Positions 36,232 through 46,256 of a DNA stretch of 64,000 nt are shown here, in pieces. The position numbers and the translations under genes were made by a program. The first letter of the stretch is position 1; each line of letters opens with the position of its first letter. The DNA is from Cupriavidus necator N-1 (GTDB lineage: Bacteria; Pseudomonadota; Gammaproteobacteria; Burkholderiales; Burkholderiaceae), in assembly GCF_000219215.1 (NCBI RefSeq), contig NC_015723.1, positions 992,001-1,056,000 of the forward strand, in the 5' to 3' direction. The notes under the pieces are model-generated. The model had not been told where the DNA came from and made no database searches. It saw only the letters and a program-made list of their open reading frames with translations.

Positions 36232-37530
36232 ATGCTGGCCGCTTCTGGTCATGATGGTTCCGAGGGCAGCGACCGAACCCTGCTGTATTTCGGTTGCCTG
36301 ACCCTGCTCATCGCTCTGGCAACACCAGCCGGTTCCCTGGTGGATATACAGACGTCGTACCTGCTCAAGAACCAGTTGCATGCGACCGCAACGCAGATCT
36401 CGATATTCCGGCTGGTGACGGGAATACCGGTGTATCTTGCGTTCGTTTTTGGTCTCGCGCGCGACCAATGGAGCCCGCTGGGATTGCGGGATCGCGGCTT
36501 CTTCCTGATTTTCGCTCCGGTGACCGCAGTGGCATTCATCTGGATGGCGTTTTCAGGTTTCTCATACGCGGGACTGGTCATCGGGTTGCTGCTGGCAATG
36601 CTGTCGTCCCGGTTTATCGCCGCAGCGTATCAGGGGCTGATCGCTCTGGTGGGCCAGGAGAAGCTCATGTCCGGGCGCCTGAGCGCACTGTTGAACGTGG
36701 TCGGCTCGGTCCCGGTTGTTGCGGCAGCGTTCGCCTCCGGGTACATCTCCGATCATCTGGCTGCAAAAGAAGCCTTCCTCCTGGTAGCGATGTTCGCCTT
36801 GTCGATTGCCCTGTTGGGGCTCTGGAAGCCCGTTTCCGTCTTCGGCCATCTTTACGAGAAGCCGCAAGCCAGGGGCTCGGATCTCGTTGGCAATGTCAGG
36901 CGGCTGGTGAAACATAAGGCTGTTTATCCAGCGGTCCTCATCTGCTTTCTGTGGAACTTTGCGCCAGGAGCGGCCACGCCGCTGCAGTTCTATCTGAGCA
37001 ATGAGCTGCATGCATCGGATTCCGTTTACTCGTACTACAACGGGATCTTTGCCGCCGCCTTCATCCCGACATTCTTGCTGTATGGCTTCTTGTGCAAGAA
37101 GGTATCGCTGAACAAGCTGCTGTGGTGGGGAACGATCGTCGCAGTGCCGCAGATGATTCCGCTGGCATTCATTCACTCGGCCAATCTTGCCCTTGTCTTG
37201 GCGGCACCGATAGGGCTGATGGGCGGTGTCGCCACGGCAGCATACTTCGATCTCGCGATGCGGTCCTGTCCGCCAGGCCTGCAAGGAACCTTGATGATGC
37301 TGGTGGATGGCGTTCTCGCGCTCTCGGCGCGTGCCGGCGATCTCCTGGGCTCATGGATCTATAACAGCAGCCCAACGCACGGTTTCACATATTGTGTGAT
37401 CGCGACTACCGTGGTGTACGCAATGATCCTGCTTCTGATCCCGCTGGCGCCAAAGGCATTGATTGCTACCAGGGATGGCGAACCAGGCCCGGAGGTCCAG
37501 GCGCTGGCGGGCGAGGAGGCGGGCACCTAG
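36232..37530 (+). CDS. MFS-type transporter
   Basis: Membrane protein of 432 residues with about 12 spans and a charged loop (YEKPQARGSDLVGNVRRLVK) between the halves. The pattern is that of the major facilitator or folate-biopterin-transporter-like clan; the subfamily is not clear. It ends in a 4-base convergent overlap with the cyanophycinase-like gene, so the two are not co-transcribed but could share a function. Substrate unknown. Confidence 0.75.
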   Translation: MLAASGHDGSEGSDRTLLYFGCLTLLIALATPAGSLVDIQTSYLLKNQLHATATQISIFRLVTGIPVYLAFVFGLARDQWSPLGLRDRGFFLIFAPVTAVAFIWMAFSGFSYAGLVIGLLLAMLSSRFIAAAYQGLIALVGQEKLMSGRLSALLNVVGSVPVVAAAFASGYISDHLAAKEAFLLVAMFALSIALLGLWKPVSVFGHLYEKPQARGSDLVGNVRRLVKHKAVYPAVLICFLWNFAPGAATPLQFYLSNELHASDSVYSYYNGIFAAAFIPTFLLYGFLCKKVSLNKLLWWGTIVAVPQMIPLAFIHSANLALVLAAPIGLMGGVATAAYFDLAMRSCPPGLQGTLMMLVDGVLALSARAGDLLGSWIYNSSPTHGFTYCVIATTVVYAMILLLIPLAPKALIATRDGEPGPEVQALAGEEAGT

Positions 37531-38753
37531 TAATGTATGGTGGCCGGGCTCTGGATGCCAGCGTTCTCGTCAACGACATACGCTTCGATTCCCGCGCTGC
37601 CGCCGTTCCACCAGTTTGTCATATCAAAGACAGTCTCGTCGTCCAGCCGCTGGACATGGACGCCGTAGATGGTTAGCGGCTTGCCGGGCGCGCAGACCGC
37701 GGGCGAAGTCAGTGGCCTCAGGAAGTGAACAGCGCTGGGCGATGTCGTGGATAGGTTGGTGACGCGCTGTGCAATGAAACGGCCTGAGATCTTCTGAATC
37801 TGCAATGCTGTCTCGACGTCAAGGCCAATCCCGCGGGCGGCCGACGGGTTCTTCAGGACTCCGCCCTCGCAGCCTGAACCGGACCATGGCGCAATGCTTC
37901 TTGACAGGAACGTGACCAGCCTGCCCATGCGATCGCGCGAGTCGAAGTGCGGATCGACGAACGTATCGTCCAGTGCCGTAGCGTTCAGGAAACTGGGCCC
38001 GGAGAACCCTTTCGGGTCAAATGTCATGTACTTGTTGTACGGATCGCTCAGCGCCTGCGTCGATGTGACCGTCCCTTCGATGGCGGAGAAAACGAACTGC
38101 CCCAGCACGTTGGCCCCGGCGCTGGTGCCGCCAACAGGTACGTTCTGCTGCATGAGCGCGGCGATGGTCGCGTTGAGCTTCGTACCTTTCCAGAACTTGA
38201 TGTAGTTGCTCTGGTCGCCGCCCGCAATCCACAACGCGTTCGCGCTGCCGACAACGGCATTGACAAACGGGTCATTCGCCGCGGCAGTGTCGGTAATAAC
38301 CAGCGTTTCCGCCGCAGTCAGGCCGAGGTACGCGCCACCGACATACCCGTCCACCGCGGGCATATCGGTCGCGTTCTTCTTGTTGCTGTAATAGAAGTAA
38401 GGGTCGTAAGCGTCGGTGCCGGTCGCGCGAATCACGACCAGGCGGCCGCCCGTTGCTTTCGTAATGCCCGCTTGCTGAATCATCCAGCGATACGCGCCGT
38501 CTACATCGGGCCCGCCACCCATGATGACCACCGGCTGCACCGCCTGTGGCTGCGGTGTGGGGAGGGTCTGCACCGGCACCGGATTGCCAGTCTCGAAGTA
38601 CTTTGTGCCGGTTACGAAGTAGCTGTAGGAGGCGGTAGTCTTGTCACCTGCAAGCGCAGGGGGAATCAGCACCCCGAGGGCCACGCTGATGCAGGCGACC
38701 GCGTAGTACCCCAACATCCTGCAACGCTGGGTGAACTTCGAAATGGATTCCAT
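37527..38753 (-). CDS. Exported cyanophycinase-like S51 hydrolase
   Basis: Protein of 408 residues with a Sec signal peptide ending near PPALAGDK. The catalytic domain has VVIMGGGPDVDGAY, WIAGGDQSNYIKFW and the nucleophile motif PVGGTSAGANVLG with Ser211, the signature of serine cyanophycinases and peptidase E relatives. It is longer than cytoplasmic cyanophycinase (about 270) through the leader and a C-terminal domain of about 120 residues. AGGGGG precedes the ATG at 38753. It may degrade external cyanophycin or another beta-aspartyl peptide; cysteines near the C-terminal half suggest disulfides. Confidence 0.82.
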   Translation of the reverse strand: MESISKFTQRCRMLGYYAVACISVALGVLIPPALAGDKTTASYSYFVTGTKYFETGNPVPVQTLPTPQPQAVQPVVIMGGGPDVDGAYRWMIQQAGITKATGGRLVVIRATGTDAYDPYFYYSNKKNATDMPAVDGYVGGAYLGLTAAETLVITDTAAANDPFVNAVVGSANALWIAGGDQSNYIKFWKGTKLNATIAALMQQNVPVGGTSAGANVLGQFVFSAIEGTVTSTQALSDPYNKYMTFDPKGFSGPSFLNATALDDTFVDPHFDSRDRMGRLVTFLSRSIAPWSGSGCEGGVLKNPSAARGIGLDVETALQIQKISGRFIAQRVTNLSTTSPSAVHFLRPLTSPAVCAPGKPLTIYGVHVQRLDDETVFDMTNWWNGGSAGIEAYVVDENAGIQSPATIHY

Positions 38754-39179
38754 GACGTGACACCCCCTGCCGCTATCTTCTTTGTACAACTCGGTGACGA
38801 CAGAAAAGCAACGCGCCAGGCCCCTGGAAGGGCTGGCGGATGTCACGTCACCAGGCAAAAGCTCCCGCCGTTACTCCGAGCACGGGTGCGGGACGTGCAG
38901 GCGTTCCGTTATAGACGCTGGCGCACAAAAACTCCAGCCGACGCTGACCGCGGCAGCAGATGCGGTGAGGCAGAAACGGCCACCAGCAACAAAGCCCCTA
39001 TCGCGGCCAGCTTTCAAAGGTCACTACTTGGCAGCGCTTTCGCATGCCGGATTGCCTTGAGAGCAAGGGCGCCACGGCAATCGGAAAGGTCTGTTCGCTG
39101 GCATACGCAGGCGTAGCACTGTTTGCCAGTCCCCGGCTTGGAAGCTTGCGCAACCGGCCTCGCCAATGCGACGCAGCGC
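38754..39179. other. Intergenic region
   Basis: This 426-base gap lies upstream of the cyanophycinase-like gene and downstream of phaZ. Reading frames in it have translations without recognisable features. It should hold the cyanophycinase promoter. Confidence 0.4.
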
Positions 39180-40403
39180 TCAGTCTGCGCACCGCTGAAT
39201 GAACTGCGTCATGGCAGGCAGGATGGACTCCCGGAAACGCTGGCCGGCGAAGGTGCCGTAGTGACCCACGCCGTCGACGACCAGGTGTTCTTTCCGGTCG
39301 GCGGCAAGGCCTGCGCAGAGCGCGTGAGCCGCTTCGGTCTGGCCGCGACCGGTGATGTCATCGTCGCTGCCTTCGATGGTCAGCAATGAAACGTTCCTAA
39401 TGGCCTCGGGGTAGACACGGCGCTGGCCGACTTCCATGCAGCCGCGGCACAGGTGATGCTCCAGGAAAACCTTCTGGATGGTTTCCAGGTAGTACTCGGC
39501 CGGCACGTCGAGTACGGCGTTGTACTCGTCATAGAACTTGCGATGCCTGGCTGCCTCGCTCTGCCTGCCATCGACCAGGTGGCGGTAAAAGTCGAGGTGA
39601 GCACCGGCGTGCTGTGCGACGTTCATCGATACGAAGCCTGCAAGCTGGAGGAAGCCCGGATACACCCGGCGCCCGTTTCCCGGGTAGCCGGCGGGCACCC
39701 GTTCGATGACGTTGGCCTCGAACCACGCCAGCGAATGTTGCCGCGCGAACTGGTCGACCGCCGTCGGGCTGACGCGGGTGTCAATCGGCGCGGCGATCAG
39801 GGTCATGGAGCGGGGCTGCACCTGCTCGTTGTCTTCGGCCATCTGGGCGACCGCGCAAAGCACCGGGACCCCGGGCTGGCAAACCGCCACGATATGCGTG
39901 CCGGCGCCGAGGTATCGCAAGAACTTTTTCAGGTAATCGACATAGCCGCCAAGATCGAAGTGCCCGGCGTCAAGCGGGACCACGCGCGCATCGGCCCAGT
40001 CGGTGATATAGACATCATGACCGGGCAGCAATGCCTCGACCGTCGGGCGCAGCAGGGTGGCGTAGTGGCCGGAGAGCGGCGCCACCAGCAACACCCGGGG
40101 GCCAGGACTGGACATGTCCTTCCTGAAATGCAGCAGCCGGCAGAAGGGCTCTTCGATGAGCGCGGTCTCGGTGACGGCCACCCGTTGCCCATGTACCAAG
40201 ACCTCGTCGATCTCAAAGCGAGGTTTCCCGTAGGACTTGGTCAGCCGGGTGAACAACTCAAGCGCGGCGTCGGCCTCGCGCAGTCCCGGAAGCCAGGCGA
40301 CCGACTCGCCCCAGAAATTGACTGCGCGATAACCTGCTTCGATCATCGCCCCGAGCGGGCCAAGGGACTGCAGCGTGAGTTCCCGCAGAGCATAGAGCGC
40401 CAT
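39180..40403 (-). CDS. phaZ: Intracellular polyhydroxybutyrate depolymerase
   Basis: PhaZ-type depolymerase of 407 residues that mobilises PHB granules in the cytoplasm. Like Cupriavidus PhaZa1 it has a cysteine in place of the lipase-box serine: Cys175 in VAVCQPGVPVLC. Other family blocks are VLLVAPLSGHYATLLRPTVE, DVYITDWADARVVPL and the C-terminal VDGVGHYGTFAGQRFR with the catalytic histidine. There is no signal peptide. ATG at 40403 starts the conserved N-terminus. The gene stands alone; Cupriavidus strains usually carry several paralogues. Confidence 0.92.
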   Translation of the reverse strand: MALYALRELTLQSLGPLGAMIEAGYRAVNFWGESVAWLPGLREADAALELFTRLTKSYGKPRFEIDEVLVHGQRVAVTETALIEEPFCRLLHFRKDMSSPGPRVLLVAPLSGHYATLLRPTVEALLPGHDVYITDWADARVVPLDAGHFDLGGYVDYLKKFLRYLGAGTHIVAVCQPGVPVLCAVAQMAEDNEQVQPRSMTLIAAPIDTRVSPTAVDQFARQHSLAWFEANVIERVPAGYPGNGRRVYPGFLQLAGFVSMNVAQHAGAHLDFYRHLVDGRQSEAARHRKFYDEYNAVLDVPAEYYLETIQKVFLEHHLCRGCMEVGQRRVYPEAIRNVSLLTIEGSDDDITGRGQTEAAHALCAGLAADRKEHLVVDGVGHYGTFAGQRFRESILPAMTQFIQRCAD

Positions 40404-41065
40404 GGCGATTCCCGCCTTTTTGAATTGGTTGGTGTGTTGTTCTGGCGCAGGGGCCGGCAAACCGGGTGCTGCGCAATGCGGGCTTCAGCGCAGTTGGCGT
40501 GCCCGACAGCCGCACGGCCGGCTTCGTGCAAGGTGGGCGGGCGGGCGACAGGCTTCTGCCGCGGGTGCGTAGGTGGGAAGGTGGCGCTGGTGCACCCAGA
40601 AGTGCTGCGCGCGGCTCAGGTGCCGTCGATGTCGAATGGACTGGCTGCGGGAAGCACCGGTGTTGCCGTGGCGGCCGTTGCGGCCGGACTGATGCGCGCG
40701 GCCCAGGTCGCACGCGAATCGGCTGGAATGCTGCATGATGCCCCCCACTACTCAAGCCACCAGCATTGGCGTCGCAATGCCAGCGGTACAGCTTGTAATC
40801 AAGTTACGCCATTTACATTCAGTAACATACTCGATCTAACCCTATTGCAACGCTTTGCATACGTCCCTGGCAACGAAGGAAGGCTGGCGGGATCATTCGA
40901 TGCGAATGTGGCCTTATGTGCCGGCGATATGTGATCCTCTATTGCCAGAAGGGCGGACCCAGCCGGACCGTCTGCCAGGCTATTTGTAAATTTTTGCAAG
41001 TTGCGTTCGGGTAAAACGTCAGGCAGGCGGATGTGGTTGACCCGCCCGGTCCCGCTTCCTCGCTG
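40404..41065. other. Intergenic region with AT-rich patch
   Basis: No convincing gene is seen in 662 bases. A plus-strand frame from a GTG at 40588 to 40934 has a ribosome-site-like GGAAGGTGG before it, but the translation shows no conserved features. An AT-rich patch at about 40795-40870 probably holds promoters. Confidence 0.4.
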
Positions 41066-42388
41066 TCACGCTGCCCGGCCAATGAGCGGAATCACGCCGA
41101 AGGCAACAGTGGCCAGCATCATGACCACGGCCGCCGACAGCGCCCAGAGCAGCGTATAGCGCTGGTGATCGCCAAATTCGACCTCGGCCAGGCCGACCAG
41201 CAGGTAGGTCGACGCGACCAGGGGGCTCAGCAGATGAACCTGCTGCCCGATCAGCGAGGCGCGTCCGATCTCCGCCGCGCCGATGCCATAGACGGCGGCA
41301 GCCTTGGCCAGGATCGGCAGGATGCCGAAGTAGAACGCGTCGTTCGAGATAAAGAACGTGAACGGAATGCTCAACACCCCGGTCACCAGGGCCATGTACG
41401 GGCCCATCCAGTCCGGCACGGCGCTGATGACGCTGTTGGCGATGGCGTCGACCATCTTGGTGCCCGACAGGATGCCGACGAAGATGCCGGCGGCGAAGAT
41501 CAGCGACACCACCGGCACGACGTTGGCGGCATGCGCGCCCATGCGCTCCTTCTGTTCGTGCAGGCTCGGGTAGTTGATCATCAGCGCGATGGCGGATGCG
41601 ATGATGAACAGCGCAGGCAGCGGCAAGGTGCCGAGAATCAGCAGCACCATCAGGGCGATGGTCAGCAGGAGGTTGAACCACAGCAGCTTCGGCCTGGCGA
41701 TCTGCGGATCGCCGGCGGCAGCCTCCGGCATGGCATGGCCGTCATCACCGGCCCCGGTGCGCATCAGTGCGATGGTGCCAAGCCGGTTGCGTTCGCGGCG
41801 GCCGAGCAGGAATGCCACGAACAGGCCCCACATGCCGGTGACAATCATCGGCAGGATCATCGGCACGAACAGCGAGCCCACGTCCACGCCCAGCGCGCTG
41901 GCGGCACGCGCGGTCGGGCCGCCCCAGGGCAGGATGTTCATCAGCCCGCCCGCCATCATGATCACGCAGGCCAGCACCAGCCGGCTGATGCCCAGGCGCT
42001 TGTAGAGCGGGAGCATCGCGGCGCAGGTGATCATGTAAGTGGTCGAGCCGTCGCCGTCGAGCGACACCAGCGCGGCCAGCACGAAGGTGCCCATGATGAT
42101 CTTGACCGGATCGCCGCCCACTAATTTCAGGATCACCCGCACCACCGGATCGAACAGCCCGGCATCGATCATCAGGCCGAAATACAGGATGGCGAACATC
42201 AGCATCACGCCGGTCGGCGCCAGCTTCTTGACGCCGTCCAGCATCATCGGGCCGAGTTCCGGGCCGAAACCGCCGATCGCGGCGAACGCAATCGGAACGA
42301 GGATCAGCGCCACCATGGCGGAGAGCCGCTTGGTCATGATCAGTGCCATGAACACGATCACCATCGAATAGGCGAGCAGGGTCAACAT
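41066..42388 (-). CDS. CitMHS-family citrate:metal/proton symporter
   Basis: Membrane carrier of 440 residues with about 11-12 spans. CitMHS features are the N-terminal MLTLLAYSMVIVFMALIM, SLDGDGSTTYMITCAAMLPL and MAGGLMNILPWGGPTARA. Members import citrate complexed to divalent metal, or citrate with protons. AGAGAAAG precedes the ATG at 42388. It lies 187 bases after an NAD-type isocitrate dehydrogenase gene on the same strand, which fits a citrate uptake and oxidation unit. Confidence 0.9.
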   Translation of the reverse strand: MLTLLAYSMVIVFMALIMTKRLSAMVALILVPIAFAAIGGFGPELGPMMLDGVKKLAPTGVMLMFAILYFGLMIDAGLFDPVVRVILKLVGGDPVKIIMGTFVLAALVSLDGDGSTTYMITCAAMLPLYKRLGISRLVLACVIMMAGGLMNILPWGGPTARAASALGVDVGSLFVPMILPMIVTGMWGLFVAFLLGRRERNRLGTIALMRTGAGDDGHAMPEAAAGDPQIARPKLLWFNLLLTIALMVLLILGTLPLPALFIIASAIALMINYPSLHEQKERMGAHAANVVPVVSLIFAAGIFVGILSGTKMVDAIANSVISAVPDWMGPYMALVTGVLSIPFTFFISNDAFYFGILPILAKAAAVYGIGAAEIGRASLIGQQVHLLSPLVASTYLLVGLAEVEFGDHQRYTLLWALSAAVVMMLATVAFGVIPLIGRAA

Positions 42389-42575
42389 CTTTCTCTGTAT
42401 CTCTTTGCCGCCCTGCAGCGTGGGGCGCTTGGGGGCGGGTGTGTGTGCGTCCGTCTGGCGCACGAGGTCAAGGGCGAGGCCGATCCCGCCGGCACGGCAG
42501 GGCGTGCCGGGTATGGAATGACCGCGGAGGGAGGCAGTCTTGTGCGCTGGCCCAGGCGGGCCGCGCGGGTGTGGC

Positions 42576-43616
<1,041 letters not shown>

Positions 43617-43929
43617 TTGCGTTCCTGTCGTGAGTTGAGCGTTTCGCTGGCCGGCCAGCCGGGGCCAGGGAGGCTGTGTTTCTCGTCCCTGGCGGGGATT
43701 CCGGCGTTCGCGGCCGATCCGGCTAACCAGGGGCCCGATTCTAGGCGGGGAAGGCTGTCAGGAAACTGTCAATGTGCCGGCTATGTCATTGGGGTTTACG
43801 CTGAGGGCGACAAACTCTGCTGGCGGGGATCGGCTGACGAATCGGGGCCGGCGACGGTGAAATCGTCTTCGCTGCAGTGCGCAGGGACTGGCCGCGACGA
43901 TGAACGTGCGCCGATGTTCGGAAGCCGCG
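43617..43929. other. Intergenic region upstream of the dehydrogenase gene
   Basis: This 313-base gap holds no gene. A TAGAAT box on the minus strand (43738-43743) is a candidate -10 for the dehydrogenase, and a Pho-box-like direct repeat lies just upstream of it at 43755-43772. Confidence 0.4.
43755..43772 (+). promoter_or_regulatory. Pho-box-like direct repeat
   Basis: CTGTCAG-GAAA-CTGTCAA has the 7+4+7 layout of a PhoB site (consensus CTGTCAT-A/T4-CTGTCAC). It faces away from the dehydrogenase gene, and no plus-strand gene begins nearby, so its role is uncertain. Confidence 0.3.
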
Positions 43930-45454
43930 CTAAGCGGGCAGGCGCGCCGCCTTGAATTGTTTCCAGAAGCGGCGCAGCGGCTGCCTGTCAACGCTGACAC
44001 CCTTTGCGATATAGCCGCGCGCATAGCCACAGCCAATCGCAAGTTGCTGCCGCTCTGTCCCCAGGCGCAGCAACAGTCCCTCTGCGACCGCCATATCATT
44101 GCGCCATCCCAGGTCATCCTGCAGGCGCGACAGTTGCCGGCGATAGCGGCGCAACTTATTCGCGGCAAACAAGGATTCAAAGAACTCGGTCGCGTAGCGC
44201 AGCTTCTTTGCGGCGATACGCGCACGATGGCGCCGCTGCTCATCGAGCCTGGCCATGCCTCGGCCCCGCTTGAGCAGCCTGCGTTGCCGCTTGCGCAACG
44301 TGGTCAGCGCGAAGTCCCTGGCGGATCCGGCAAGTGCCGCGCGCTGCGCTTCGTCCAGCCCATGGTCCCAGTCCGCGCTGCCCAGCCAGTGGCTCAGCGT
44401 CAGGACCAGCCGGGTGTAACGATCGGAATTCACGGCTTGGGCCGCGCGTTGCCGGGCATCGGCTGCGACTGCCTTCGCCGCGGCAAGCACCGCGCCCGCG
44501 CCCACGTCCTCCGGCGCCCCATCGAACGCCTCACGCAAGGTGGTGTTGGCGAGCACGTCCCAGTCGCGTGCGGGGCCCAGTTCATCCGCAATCCATTTGA
44601 GTTCCGCTTGCAATGCCGGCGGGCAGGCAATCAGCGGCTCAAAGCGCCGAGCGCAGGCGACGCAGGCCGACACGCATCTGGTGCACGCTTTCCGGATTGG
44701 AGCTGTTGACCACGCCGCGTTCGTTCCCCGAGATTTGCGCCAGGCAGTTCCGGGCAATGCACTGAAACACCGCTTCCGCCGACCCGGCGTCGGCCAGCCT
44801 GAGGGGCTGCGCCCGTACCGCTTCATTGGCCTCGTCAGCGACCAGTGCATAGCCACGGTCGCCTTTGCTGGCGCGGCTCAGGCGCATTGGCACTGCGTCG
44901 AGCAGCCGCAGGGCAAACGCTGACAGATGGGCCGGCTCCCCGGCCTGGATCTCCATCTCAAGCTCGCGGATTGGTTCCGTGGCATCGTTCGCACGGACCA
45001 TGCCGCGATCGACAGCCAGTTCGACCTCGTCCCCCTGTGGCAAGCGCAACAGCAGGACCGTGCGCCGGACATCCGTGATGAAGATCGGCTTCAGGCGTTC
45101 TGCCAGGTCGCCTTCGCGGAGCAGCGTCCCCAACGCAGTGCCCTCGGGCAGCTTGTCTCGTAGTGCACCAAGATCTGGCGTATTTCCGGAAACCGCCGAC
45201 TCAAACTCTTCCCGCTCGTAAAGCGCCCCATGCTGCGTGCCACAGGTCTTCAAGGTCTGCACGTAATGATCACCCGCTTGTCGTACGCGCAGCGATGCGT
45301 GCATACGCCGGAAAGCAAAATCCGACGTATCGAAATACGTGCTCACGAGCCTGTCTTCGTGCGGCGGCTCCACGCAGCAGGACGACACCAGGGGCAAGCC
45401 GATCAGGCCTTCGGTCTGGTCCTGCAGCAACTCGAGCTTGAGTTCGCGTTCCAT
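43930..45454 (-). pseudogene. CYTH-CHAD protein split by a frameshift
   Basis: The N-terminal part (45454-44639) is a CYTH triphosphatase domain with the ExExK motif at residues 2-6 (ERELKLEL), followed by the start of a CHAD domain ending VHQMRVGLRRLRSAL and a stop. The rest of the CHAD domain continues in another frame as RFEPLIACPPALQAEL down to 43930, with AAKKLRYATEFFESLF. CHAD domains bind polyphosphate. The break is at about 44642. It fits loss of one copy of a GCGCT tandem repeat (5 bases). Whether this is a true mutation or a sequencing error cannot be told here; if real, a free CYTH domain may still be made. The start abuts the stop of the upstream small gene. Confidence 0.8.
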
Positions 45455-45685
45455 TTATCCGAGCTTTGCCGTGTCCTCGAATTTTGCGTATACGCTGGCC
45501 TGGACTGCGTTCATCACTGCAAGGATCTCGTCACTGGCAGGGCCGCTGGTTGTTACGCCCGTGGCGTTCTTCGGCTTCGAACCGGGCGGGTCGAAGACAA
45601 AGAGCGTATCGAACTTTCCGGCCGACGCTTTCTTCAGGCGCCGGTTAAGTGCTTTCAGGTATCGCTTCTTGTCAGTCTTTGACAT
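45455..45685 (-). CDS. Small hypothetical protein coupled to the CYTH-CHAD gene
   Basis: Basic protein of 76 residues (KTDKKRYLKALNRRLKKASA at the N-terminus), followed by an acidic/neutral C-terminal half. No family was recognised. Its stop directly abuts the CYTH-CHAD start, so translation is probably coupled. The lysine-rich start could bind polyphosphate or nucleic acid; this is speculation from composition and neighbours. ATG at 45685 is preferred over a TTG at 45694. Confidence 0.55.
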   Translation of the reverse strand: MSKTDKKRYLKALNRRLKKASAGKFDTLFVFDPPGSKPKNATGVTTSGPASDEILAVMNAVQASVYAKFEDTAKLG

Positions 45686-45773
45686 AGGTTCCAAGGTTAT
45701 CCGCGGTGGTAATCACAACCAAAATCATTGAACTACCTGCTTAGTGAATTCACTGCGTCACCAGGCAGCACTG

Positions 45774-46103
45774 CTAGTGCGGCTGGCCTCCATTCGACTC
45801 CGCGCCGGTGAAAGGGATTTCGTGCTCCCGCAACTTCTGCAGTGATCGGGTCAGCCTGGCGCCGTACTTGCGGTCCGCGGCCAGCAGCAGGGCCTCTATG
45901 CCGTCGTCCAGCCCGGCAAGCTCGCGGTCACCCGGCAGCCTGGTCGCTTTCATCTCCTGCAATTCGTTGGCAATGCGCTTCGCCAGCTTGCGCACAAACT
46001 CCGGGTCAAGGTGACCTTGCGCTGCAGCATCTCCAATATGCTCGATCAAGCGCTTCAGGCCGTCCGGGGTGGTCTCGGTCGCAGAGAGTATTTCGTGTGT
46101 CAT
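45774..46103 (-). CDS. Hypothetical protein, 109 residues
   Basis: Small, probably helical soluble protein (LKRLIEHIGDAAAQGHLDPE and VRKLAKRIANELQEMKATRL). No domain was named. It is divergent from ppk and upstream of the CYTH-CHAD pair on the same strand, so it may belong to the same polyphosphate-related transcription unit. Confidence 0.6.
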   Translation of the reverse strand: MTHEILSATETTPDGLKRLIEHIGDAAAQGHLDPEFVRKLAKRIANELQEMKATRLPGDRELAGLDDGIEALLLAADRKYGARLTRSLQKLREHEIPFTGAESNGGQPH

Positions 46104-46256
46104 CGGCAGCTCCAGTGGGCGCGTAAAATCATTCTACGCATCGGATGCTCATAAGATGGTACGTATTTCGCGGGAGCAGTGCGATCCAATTCGCCCCGAT
46201 ATGCGTGATACGCCAGCTAGAATCTGGAAGGATTCCCCCGCACAGGCACTCACACC

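Noticed and set aside
40588..40934. Possible small plus-strand gene with GTG start
   Set aside because: It has a ribosome-site-like sequence, but no conserved motif, and the second half covers an AT-rich promoter-like patch.
43930..45454. Two separate intact genes, a CYTH gene and a CHAD gene
   Set aside because: The CHAD domain is cut inside its first helix and the second frame has no start with a credible N-terminus, so a frameshift is the simpler reading.
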